Positions 1-5,787 of a stretch of DNA of 20,716 nt are shown here, piece by piece. The stretch comes from CAVPRW01 sp046727435 [NCBI: bacterium]. GTDB lineage: Bacteria > Tectomicrobia > Entotheonellia > J063. Numbering within the stretch: the stretch's first letter is position 1; every line of letters starts with the position of its first letter. The position numbers were made by a program, and so were the translations under genes. The stretch lies in contig JBKPCR010000185.1 of assembly GCA_046727435.1 (NCBI GenBank), positions 1 through 20,716 on the forward strand. The letters run 5' to 3'. The notes under the pieces were generated by a model. That model did no database searches. It was not told the origin of the DNA and saw only the letters and a program-made list of their open reading frames with translations.

Positions 1-1
1 G

Positions 2-286
2 GAGATCGCCGACCGCCTCACGTGCATCTTCCTGCGGGACGAGCGCGGCAGGCGGCCCGCCTACGGCGGGACCGAGACGTTCCAGTCCGACCCTCACTGG
101 CGCGATCACCTCTTATTCTACGAGTACTTTCATGGCGACAATGGCGCCGGGCTCGGTGCCAACCACCAGACAGGCTGGACGGGTCTGGTAGGCACGCTTA
201 TCCGACTGTTTGGGGCACTGGACGCCCAGCAAATGCTGGAGATCGGCAAAATAGCTGCTTTCGGTCAGACTCCGGCGAAGAGGTGA
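2..286 (+). CDS. MGH1-like glycoside hydrolase, C-terminal end (5' end outside window)
   Basis: The frame is open from the window edge and ends at TGA 284-286, giving about 94 C-terminal residues. It reads [16 protein letters not shown], then [20 protein letters not shown] and TGWTGLVG. In my recall this is the closing part of the (alpha/alpha)6-barrel of MGH1-like/GH63-like glucosidases (mannosylglycerate hydrolase relatives), which hydrolyse alpha-glucosides or mannosyl-/glucosylglycerate-type compounds. The catalytic acids lie upstream, outside the window, so the substrate cannot be judged. The next gene starts 13 nt after the stop on the same strand, so the two may be co-transcribed. Family assignment rests on the [17 protein letters not shown] string. 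The exact substrate is unknown. Confidence 0.72.
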   Translation, partial: EIADRLTCIFLRDERGRRPAYGGTETFQSDPHWRDHLLFYEYFHGDNGAGLGANHQTGWTGLVGTLIRLFGALDAQQMLEIGKIAAFGQTPAKR

Positions 287-299
287 AGCGGAAGAGGCC

Positions 300-968
300 A
301 TGCCTGACGGACAGCTTACTTTAACAAGCCAGAAGCTCAAGACGCCGCGCGCCGCCGCCCTCGCCGGCATCCTCTTTGCTTTGCTGTTCAGCGGCAGCGT
401 TGTGCTCATCCGACTGTCCATCCCTGCCAACCCGGAGGATGGCGGCGTGTGGCTGAAGGAGAGAGCGGGGACAGTGACTCTGGCGCTGAGTCTACTGCCG
501 TTCGCAGGGATTGCCTTTTTGTGGTTCATCGGCGTCGTACGGGATCGCCTCGGGCATTTGGAGGACCAGTTCTTTTCCACCGTGTTCTTTGGCAGCGGCC
601 TCCTGTTCCTGGCCATGATGTTTGCCTCGGCAGCCCTGGCCGGGGGCACCCTGGCTGCCTACGCCGTAGATTCCGGGAAGCTCCTGGAGAGCGGCCTCTA
701 TACGTTCGCCCGGACGGTGATGTACCGCATCACCAACGTCTACGGCATCAAGATGGCCGGGGTGTTCATGATTTCGTTGGGCACCATTTGGGTCCGTACA
801 CACGTCATGCCGCGCTGGCTCGCATGGCTCACCTATGCACTGGCCCTGGGGCTGCTGCTCAGCATCAGCTCTAGCCTATGGATGACGCTGATCTTTCCTG
901 GGTGGGTGTGCGTGGTCAGCGTATACATTTTGATTAGGAACCTGCACAATCCAGCTACGAGCCCATAG
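300..968 (+). CDS. Multi-pass membrane protein of unknown function
   Basis: This encodes 222 residues. ATG 300 follows a purine-rich GGAAGAGG stretch and lies 13 nt after the glycosidase stop. Hydrophobic segments lie near residues 18-40, 57-82, 97-123, 150-162, 173-193 and 197-215, which suggests five or six inner-membrane helices. An extracytoplasmic loop after the first helix (SIPANPEDGGVWLKERAG) is conserved-looking. No catalytic or transport motif is visible, and I cannot name a family. It resembles unannotated membrane proteins seen in Actinobacteria and Rokubacteria-like genomes, from memory only. Close spacing suggests co-expression with the upstream glycosidase, but the function is not inferable. 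Confidence 0.75.
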   Translation: MPDGQLTLTSQKLKTPRAAALAGILFALLFSGSVVLIRLSIPANPEDGGVWLKERAGTVTLALSLLPFAGIAFLWFIGVVRDRLGHLEDQFFSTVFFGSGLLFLAMMFASAALAGGTLAAYAVDSGKLLESGLYTFARTVMYRITNVYGIKMAGVFMISLGTIWVRTHVMPRWLAWLTYALALGLLLSISSSLWMTLIFPGWVCVVSVYILIRNLHNPATSP

Positions 969-1109
969 GGTAGCGCGACTCGTCAATGCCGCCTAGAGGC
1001 GGACTCTGAATCTCTCCCAACACTGAGATCCAGGCGCTATCCCTGCTGGCAGCAGCACAAGTCTTCAGGACGCGTCGGCGAATTGCAACGGACCGAAGAG
1101 GAGATGGAC

Positions 1110-1967
1110 ATGACGCCATGGTTGGGCGTGCTGTTCTTTGTGGGTTGCCTTTCGATCTCGGCATTTGGACAGCCGGTCCAAGGGACTCTTGAGAAGATTA
1201 AATCCACTAACACCATCACCATGGGGTACCGCGAGACCTCCCTGCCCTTCTCCTACGTCGGCGATAATCAAAAACCTGTAGGCTACACTGTCGACCTTTG
1301 TACACGCGTAGCTGCGGACATCCAGCAACAGTTGAGCTTGAACGATCTGCGCGTCAAATGGACGCCGGTGACCCCAGAGAACCGTATGGCCATGGTTGCG
1401 AACGGCACGATCGACCTCGAGTGCGGCAGCACAACGAATACGCTTTCGCGGCAGGAACAGGTCGATTTCAGTCAGATGATTTTTGTGGACGGCGGCAGCT
1501 TGCTCGTCAGCATCGCCTCCAACATCAAGAGCCTCTCCGACATCGCCGGCAAGCGTGTCGCCGTGATCCCCGGCACCACCACGGAAAACGTGCTGGCTGA
1601 AGCGCTCGAGAAGGCGAACATTGAGGTTGACCTAGTTAGGGTGCGAGAGCACTCCGACGGCATAGCCGCGCTGGAAAACGGCAGCGCCGATGCCTATGCC
1701 TCAGACCGGGTGATCCTCATCGGCTTGGCGTTGGCGTCCAAGGACCCGACTAAGCTGGCGCTGGCCGAGCAGTATTTGTCATACGAACCGTATGGCTTGA
1801 TGCTCCGCCGGGGAGACGCCGATTTTCGCCTCGCAGTCAATCGCGTGCTGTCGCGGCTGTATCGATCCGGGCAAATCTATCCGATCTACGAACGCTGGTT
1901 CGGTGCTGTTGACCGCGCCAGTTCTCTCCTCCAAACGATGTATCGCCTAAACGGCCTACCGGAGTAG
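1110..1967 (+). CDS. Periplasmic amino-acid (glutamate/aspartate-type) ABC transporter binding protein
   Basis: This is a family-3 solute-binding protein (SBP_bac_3) of 285 residues. A signal peptide covers about residues 1-20 (MTPWLGVLFFVGCLSISAFG). The mature part begins with the GltI-like string YRETSLPFSYVGDNQKPVGY (residues 40-59), then NRMAMVANGTIDLECGSTTN (91-110) and RQEQVDFSQMIF. These match E. coli GltI, which binds L-glutamate and L-aspartate for the GltJKL importer. I chose ATG 1110 because AGGAG (1099-1103) sits 6 nt upstream. ATG 1104 and TTG 1083 in the same frame have poor spacing. No permease or ATPase gene is beside it, so it is an orphan that may serve a distant transporter or a sensor. 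Ligand assignment by similarity is good but unproven. Confidence 0.85.
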   Translation: MTPWLGVLFFVGCLSISAFGQPVQGTLEKIKSTNTITMGYRETSLPFSYVGDNQKPVGYTVDLCTRVAADIQQQLSLNDLRVKWTPVTPENRMAMVANGTIDLECGSTTNTLSRQEQVDFSQMIFVDGGSLLVSIASNIKSLSDIAGKRVAVIPGTTTENVLAEALEKANIEVDLVRVREHSDGIAALENGSADAYASDRVILIGLALASKDPTKLALAEQYLSYEPYGLMLRRGDADFRLAVNRVLSRLYRSGQIYPIYERWFGAVDRASSLLQTMYRLNGLPE

Positions 1968-2078
1968 CTGCGGTAGATGGCAAGAAGCTCGTAAGAAGCG
2001 AAGAACCTTGCATCAGTTGCCCTCCCTCGGCGTAGATGACGAACAGGGACTCCATCAGGGCTTCCTGGGCTGTCGCGT

Positions 2079-2148
2079 GAACAGCATTTGAACAGCTCTG
2101 GGCCAGATCGCCGCCGAATTTAAACGCGCCGGCCATGTCCCTGAACAG
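2079..2148. promoter_or_regulatory. Three GAACAG direct repeats (possible operator), copy 1
   Basis: GAACAG occurs at 2079-2084, 2090-2095 and 2143-2148. The first pair is 11 bp apart (one helical turn), and the third lies 53 bp further (about five turns). Copy 2 has the same three hexamers at exactly the same spacings. Direct repeats on an 11-bp period are how OmpR/PhoB and SARP winged-helix proteins usually bind. That the neighbouring winged-helix/AAA regulator binds here is inference. Confidence 0.45.
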
Positions 2149-2228
2149 GGCGGGGATGGTATCTTACTGTATTAACGAGAACAACTTGAAAATGTCGCTC
2201 ATGGACGTGGCATCGCGAGGGCTTGCCC

Positions 2229-2391
2229 GTGGTCCCATTCCAGTCGAGCTTGCCGACCAATCATGCCTTTCTGGTCGAGTTCTGCGCCCAGTCCCCAGGG
2301 ACCCCCATGGCCTGGGGAGGGCCGCGTCGAGCATGTGGTCTCGGGCCAGGCGACGCACGTCCGTGCGCTGATTGATGGCGTAGTATGCTGA
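2229..2391 (+). pseudogene. Broken copy of the 68-residue protein encoded at 8866-9072
   Basis: Reading from GTG 2229 gives LPTNHAFLVEFCAQSPG and then PMAW, matching LPTNHAFLVQLRAQSPENPM in the intact protein. An extra G in the GGGG run near 2313-2316 shifts the frame. After the shift the frame reads EGRVEHVVSGQATHVRAL and then IDGVVC before TGA 2389-2391. Compared with the intact gene, 30 nt (codons for EELLTFMQNV) are missing between AL and the IDGV/LDGV sequence, and the last residues are lost. The start codon is GTG here but ATG in the intact copy. Two independent lesions make a functional product unlikely. The stop overlaps the ribosome-binding site of the next gene. Confidence 0.82.
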
Positions 2392-2402
2392 GGAGGGAAG
2401 CG

Positions 2403-3218
2403 ATGCATCGGCCAATTTGCCGTGACAGACCTACCGTGCTACTTATCGTGCTCCTAGCTGGGGTGTTTGCTGGGACCCCAACCCCGAGCACTGCGGCCTC
2501 GGAGCGTGACGCTCAAGCGATAGCCATTCTGAAACGCATGCCGGACTTCCTGTCCCAAGCCCAGCACTTCAGTGTCACCGCTGAGATCGGTTTTGATGTG
2601 GTCCAGGCCTCTGGGGAAAAGCTCGAGTTCGGCGAAACCCGTCAGTTCCTCATCCGGCGTCCCGATCGTATGCGAGTCGATATCACCAAGCGCGATGGGA
2701 GCACAAGCGGCTTCCGCTTCGACGGCCAGGAGATTGCGGTGTTCAATACCAGGGAACAGGTCTACGCCACGGCCGCCAAGCCTGGCACCCTGGACGAGGC
2801 CATCGCCTATTTCATCAACGACCTTGACATGCGTTTCCCCCTGGCCGAGCTCTTCTCCACACGGCTGGCCGAGTCGTTAGCGGCGAAGGTCCGCACCGCG
2901 TACAACGTTGGGGCAGAGCGCATTATGGGCGTACCCTGCGAGCACCTGGCTTTACGGGGGGATCAGAACGACATGCAGCTATGGGTTGCACAAGGCGACC
3001 AACCGTTGCCGTGCCGACTGGTGATCACTTACAGAGCTGCCGAGGGCCAGCCACAATTTTGGGCGCAGTTCAGTGACTGGAATCTCTCGCCTGATGTCTC
3101 TGATGCACAGTTTGCCTTTACGCCACCGGAAGGCGCGACGAGAATTGCATTCGCCGCCCGCAAGCCGGTTCCCACCATAGAGGGAAAGCAGAAAGGAAAG
3201 AAAGGAGCACGTCCATGA
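2403..3218 (+). CDS. DUF2092 family periplasmic protein (LolA-like fold)
   Basis: This encodes 271 residues with a signal peptide (about 1-32, hydrophobic TVLLIVLLAGVFAG). The mature part matches DUF2092 proteins: an N-terminal helix ending in LKRMPDFLSQAQHFSV, then RQFLIRRPDRMRVDI, FRFDGQEIAVFN and QVYATAAKPGTLDEAI. A LolA/LolB-like half-barrel is expected for this family, so a role in binding a hydrophobic ligand or lipoprotein is possible but unproven. ATG 2403 was chosen because AGGAGG at 2391-2396 sits 6 nt upstream; ATG 2385 precedes that site. The C-terminal tail (GKQKGKKGARP) is basic. The stop overlaps the next start (ATGA, 3215-3218), indicating translational coupling. Its upstream control DNA is the decayed repeat copy, so any promoter must lie within or before that repeat. 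Confidence 0.82.
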   Translation: MHRPICRDRPTVLLIVLLAGVFAGTPTPSTAASERDAQAIAILKRMPDFLSQAQHFSVTAEIGFDVVQASGEKLEFGETRQFLIRRPDRMRVDITKRDGSTSGFRFDGQEIAVFNTREQVYATAAKPGTLDEAIAYFINDLDMRFPLAELFSTRLAESLAAKVRTAYNVGAERIMGVPCEHLALRGDQNDMQLWVAQGDQPLPCRLVITYRAAEGQPQFWAQFSDWNLSPDVSDAQFAFTPPEGATRIAFAARKPVPTIEGKQKGKKGARP

Positions 3219-4036
3219 GACCCACGACTCGGATGCAGGGACTGGCATGGTTTGCGCTCTTCGTGATGTTGGTGTTCACGGTGACGGACATCGAGGCGCG
3301 GGGTGGCGGTGGCGGAGGCGGGGGGCGAGGGGGTGGCGGTGGCGGAGGGCGAGGGGGTGGCGGAGGCGGGGGGCGAGGGGGTGGCGGAGGGAGAGCGGGC
3401 GGCGGAGGCGAAATCTCACGGAGCGGGGTGGCGAGCAGTGGAACGTTCGGCTCGACGCGTTCCGGCGCTGGCGGTTTGTCCTCAAGTGGCGTCGCTAGCG
3501 GCGGCAACATGCAAGCCGATCGCCAGAGCATGCAGGCGAACCGTCAAGCCAGTGCGAGCCAGCTCCAGTCGTCCCGCCAGGCCGGTGCCTCAGAGCGGCA
3601 GGGTAGTCGGCAGGCGCAGCAGGAGCAACTGCAATCGACGCGCTCGAACACCGCTAAAGATCTGCAAAGCAGTCGCCAACAAGACAGGACGGCCGCACGC
3701 GAGGACTGGCAAAGCCAGGGGACGCAGCGACAGGAAGACCGGCAGAATTATGCCGAGGACGCCCGTCGCCAGCGACAGGACTATGCCGACGATTATTTAG
3801 ACGACTACCACGGCCGCTACTATCACGGCGGTTATCCGGTCGGGGCCGGCCTCGCGGTCGCTGGCGCGGTGGCAGTGGGCACCGCCATCACCGCCTCGGC
3901 CTTCCAGGCATTGTCCTGCCCGATGACTCCCGTAGTCGCCGGCGGGTACACCTATTATCAGTGTGGCTCGACCTGGTATCAGCCCACCTACCAAGGGAGT
4001 CAAGTGAACTACGTGGTCGTCAATCCGCCACAATAA
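3215..4036 (+). CDS. Secreted Gly-rich / Gln-Arg-rich protein with C-terminal Cys-pair domain
   Basis: This encodes 273 residues in four visible parts. A signal peptide covers 1-29. A polyglycine stretch at 30-65 is built of GGGGGGGR units. A polar Q/S/R-rich, probably helical stretch runs over about 99-190 (SRQ, DRQ and QSSRQ recur). The C-terminal domain has a hydrophobic segment at about 208-230 followed by Cys235 and Cys250 in SCPMTPVV and YTYYQCGSTWYQPTY, ending NYVVVNPPQ. The YYQCGxTWYQPxY-VVVNPP ending is, from memory, a recurrent tail of unannotated envelope proteins found next to DUF2092 genes. The start overlaps the DUF2092 stop and has an AAGGAG site. It is likely anchored or associated at the outer membrane or cell surface. 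The function is unknown. Confidence 0.78.
   Translation: MRPTTRMQGLAWFALFVMLVFTVTDIEARGGGGGGGGRGGGGGGGRGGGGGGGRGGGGGRAGGGGEISRSGVASSGTFGSTRSGAGGLSSSGVASGGNMQADRQSMQANRQASASQLQSSRQAGASERQGSRQAQQEQLQSTRSNTAKDLQSSRQQDRTAAREDWQSQGTQRQEDRQNYAEDARRQRQDYADDYLDDYHGRYYHGGYPVGAGLAVAGAVAVGTAITASAFQALSCPMTPVVAGGYTYYQCGSTWYQPTYQGSQVNYVVVNPPQ
3302..3409 (+). repeat. In-frame 24-bp tandem repeat encoding Gly7-Arg
   Basis: Units of 24 bp such as GGGGTGGCGGTGGCGG plus AGGGCGAG repeat about three times and then decay. They encode octapeptides GGGGGGGR. The runs of G are G-quadruplex prone and should be unstable in length, so strains may differ in polyglycine length without frame loss (8-codon steps). Confidence 0.8.
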
Positions 4037-4068
4037 CTACTTCCGACCTCAGAAAGGAGAGACGCATC

Positions 4069-4449
4069 ATGCGACGTTTTGTGTGGGTCATCGGTCTCGC
4101 GGTATGCCTGTGGCCACTACTCTCGGGAGGAGCGACACGCGATGAATTCCTCGTACGAACCACCCAAGATTACGTGGCGATCTGTTCGACGATCCCACAT
4201 GATCCGTTATATGCGGCGGCCATAGGGTTTTGTCACGGCTATGCCGTCGGGGCCTATCATTATTACTTAGCCGAAGTGGCAGGCCCAAAGGGCACACCCC
4301 TCGTCTGCCCGCCCGAGCCACCGCCGTCCCGGGCTGAAATCTTGCCGATGTTCGTCGCTTGGGCTCAGGCAAACCCGCAATACATGGGCGAGCGACCTGT
4401 GGACAGCTTATTCAGGTTCCTGTCTGAGAAGTGGCCGTGCCGGCGATAA
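4069..4449 (+). CDS. Rap1a/Tai-like small secreted protein
   Basis: This encodes 126 residues with a signal peptide (about 1-22, VWVIGLAVCLWPLLSGGA). The mature protein has four cysteines, Cys39, Cys55, Cys80 and Cys124, in the contexts DYVAICST, IGFCHGYAVGA, LVCPPEPPP and KWPCRR. They bracket the helical segment FVAWAQANPQYMGERPVDSL. This pattern fits the Rap1a/Tai immunity-protein family (periplasmic inhibitors of T6SS amidase effectors in Serratia and Salmonella). Most chromosomal members away from T6SS loci have no known role, and no effector or T6SS gene is visible here, so immunity function should not be assumed. ATG 4069 is preceded by AAGGAG (4053-4058). It is the third gene of the exported-protein run, 32 nt after the Gly-rich gene. 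Confidence 0.75.
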   Translation: MRRFVWVIGLAVCLWPLLSGGATRDEFLVRTTQDYVAICSTIPHDPLYAAAIGFCHGYAVGAYHYYLAEVAGPKGTPLVCPPEPPPSRAEILPMFVAWAQANPQYMGERPVDSLFRFLSEKWPCRR

Positions 4450-4523
4450 ACCGAGCGCTGGGTAGAGGTCGCGGATGGCGAAACAGACTGACTCGGATGG
4501 GTTAAAACAGGGAGGAAGATACC

Positions 4524-4817
4524 ATGAGACATCTGCTAGTCGTGTTGATGGTTCTGGCCATAGGGATCATGGGGGGCTGCGCCGGCATGACTGAGACGCA
4601 GCAACGGACACTCACCGGCGGGACGGCAGGGGCAGCTGGAGGGGCAATCATCGGAGCGATCGCCGGCAATGCTGGCCTGGGGGCGGCGATCGGCGCCGGG
4701 GCGGGCCTCGCGGGAGGCTACCTCTACGGGAAGCACGAGGAGTCGAAGCAAGCTGCCTACCAGCAGGGTGTCACTGATGGAGCCCGCCAAAGCCAGCCAT
4801 CCAGCGGCAGCCGGTGA
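4524..4817 (+). CDS. Glycine-zipper lipoprotein
   Basis: This encodes 97 residues. The signal sequence MRHLLVVLMVLAIGIMGGCA has a lipobox-like MGGC with the lipidated cysteine at residue 19. It is followed by a glycine-zipper segment (about 31-67: GGTAGAAGG, IIGAIAGNAGLG, AAIGAGAGLAGGYLYG) and a short polar, Gln-rich C-terminus. Such proteins sit in the outer membrane, and the zipper may pack as a membrane hairpin, as in SlyB/YMGG-type lipoproteins. A GGAGGA site at 4511-4516 precedes ATG 4524 with 7 nt spacing. It is the fourth gene of the exported run, 74 nt after the Rap1a/Tai-like gene. The 148 nt that follow it before the next gene show no feature. Confidence 0.82.
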   Translation: MRHLLVVLMVLAIGIMGGCAGMTETQQRTLTGGTAGAAGGAIIGAIAGNAGLGAAIGAGAGLAGGYLYGKHEESKQAAYQQGVTDGARQSQPSSGSR

Positions 4818-4965
4818 TGTGGGGAGTGTGGGCAGAGCCGAGCTGATCCATGTTGTTCCGCACACCATTGCGGGTGCGTTGCCGGCAATGCAGAGGCAGC
4901 GGGTGACTGCTGGTCCCATCCGCGACCACCGCCGCGTATAGGGAGGGTTGGCAGGAAGGAGCGTT

Positions 4966-5448
4966 ATGCTTATCGGGTGGATGATGCGGAGGCGACTGCT
5001 ATACTTGCTGGTGGGTCCGCTGTTGGCGGGGGGATGGCTCCAAGCGGGAGAGATGCGCAAGCCAGTTGGCAGGCTGGTGCTCACGCTCAGCGCAACGGTC
5101 GCGCCGGGGGGCGGTATGGGACCGACCATGGGCGAAGGGCGACTGACCTTACTGGACGGCACCGCCCATGCGTTTAGCGTGAACGGCCTGAACCTCCAGG
5201 GGCGCACGGGGAGCTCGATCGACTTGGAGGCCAAGGGCGAAGTTTACAACTTGCAGCGACTGGGGGACTTTGCCGGAACCTACCGGCGCGCCATCGGTGT
5301 GGTTGATCCCGAGCGTCCCACCAACACCCTCATCCTCGAGAATGAGCAGGGAGTGCACATCGCTGTGACCGTTACCGTGGCTATAGAGCAAACTGACGTT
5401 CGCATTCTGCCATCAGAGGCAGGCGTCACCGTCAAGCTGCGGGAATAA
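4966..5448 (+). CDS. Exported beta-rich protein of unknown function
   Basis: This encodes 160 residues with a signal peptide (about 1-27, RRRLLYLLVGPLLAGGWLQAG). The mature part alternates short beta-like strands and glycines: VLTLSATVAPGGG, GEGRLTLLDGTAHAFSVNGL, SIDLEAKGEVYNLQRL, DFAGTYRRAI. The order 'G-x-L-x-x-x-G-x-x-x-x-F-x-V-x-G-L ... G-x-V-Y-N-L-x-x-x-x-D-F-x-G-x-Y' recurs in unannotated proteobacterial exported proteins I have seen, but I know no name or role. ATG 4966 has AAGGAG at 4956-4961. TTG 4948 and ATG 4981 are in frame but worse placed. The stop overlaps the start of the following debranching-enzyme fragment (TAATG). Confidence 0.72.
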   Translation: MLIGWMMRRRLLYLLVGPLLAGGWLQAGEMRKPVGRLVLTLSATVAPGGGMGPTMGEGRLTLLDGTAHAFSVNGLNLQGRTGSSIDLEAKGEVYNLQRLGDFAGTYRRAIGVVDPERPTNTLILENEQGVHIAVTVTVAIEQTDVRILPSEAGVTVKLRE

Positions 5449-5744
5449 TGCCATATCGCCCCAGGCGCTGGGACAGGCGCGGCAACGAATCGAGCAGGAG
5501 GAGCTCGGAGGTCCATATCTGGGAGGACGGGCCGGACGTGCTGTACGTCGCGATGAACATGTACTGGGAGGCGCTCGCGTTCGAGCTGCCGTCGCCGCCA
5601 CCGGGTCAGCGCTGGCACGTCTGTGTCAATACGGCGATGGCACCGCCCGAGGATATCTGGGAGCCTGGCCAGGAGCCGCCCCTCCCCGAGCAGCAGGAGT
5701 TGCTACTAGGGGGCCGGGCGATCCTCGTCCTGGTGGCGCGATGA
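5448..5744 (+). pseudogene. C-terminal fragment of a glycogen debranching enzyme (GlgX-like)
   Basis: The 98-residue frame ends in VLYVAMNMYWEALAFELP, RWHVCVNTAMAPPEDIW and LLLGGRAILVLVAR. This is the closing beta-sandwich domain of GlgX/isoamylase-type glycogen debranching enzymes (usual length about 700 residues, GH13_11). Nothing of the catalytic GH13 barrel is upstream; that DNA belongs to the preceding exported-protein gene. The frame has an ATG at 5448 overlapping the previous stop and could still be translated. An isolated C-terminal domain would have no debranching activity, so I call it a relic. With the GlgP and Pgm relics at 10267-10829 it marks a dismantled glycogen operon. Confidence 0.75.
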
Positions 5745-5787
5745 GACGGCGAACGGCCCATCCCTGCGGCAAAGAGTGGAGGGTAAA

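Larger units (their letters stand above)
2046..2391. repeat. Decayed copy (copy 1) of the regulator/small-protein divergent control region
   Basis: This stretch aligns without gaps to 8682-8807 for its first 126 bp, and then, with a 1-nt shift, to 8808-9060. Shared landmarks are the reverse-strand start and ribosome site (CAGGAAGCCCTGATGGAGTC, minus strand), GAACAG at 2079, 2090 and 2143, AATTTAAACGCG, and TATCTTACTGTA at 2160-2171. Homology on the left stops just inside the would-be regulator start codon. The regulator body is missing here, and unrelated DNA running into the upstream gene replaces it. On the right it ends at the Shine-Dalgarno site of the DUF2092 gene. The intact counterpart is copy 2. 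Of the 2403-5448 gene run and the binding-protein gene, only 1968-2045 between them shows nothing recognisable. Confidence 0.88.

Noticed and set aside
990-1003. Terminator hairpin CCGCCTAGAGGCGG
   Set aside because: The stem is only 5-6 bp and no T-tract follows.
1837-2136. Minus-strand 99-residue frame starting like the regulator
   Set aside because: Only its first residues match the regulator leader. The rest is antisense to the binding-protein gene and does not match a winged helix.
4069-4449. Type VI secretion immunity protein
   Set aside because: The fold signature is Rap1a/Tai-like, but no effector, VgrG or T6SS gene is nearby; most such chromosomal proteins have no shown immunity role.
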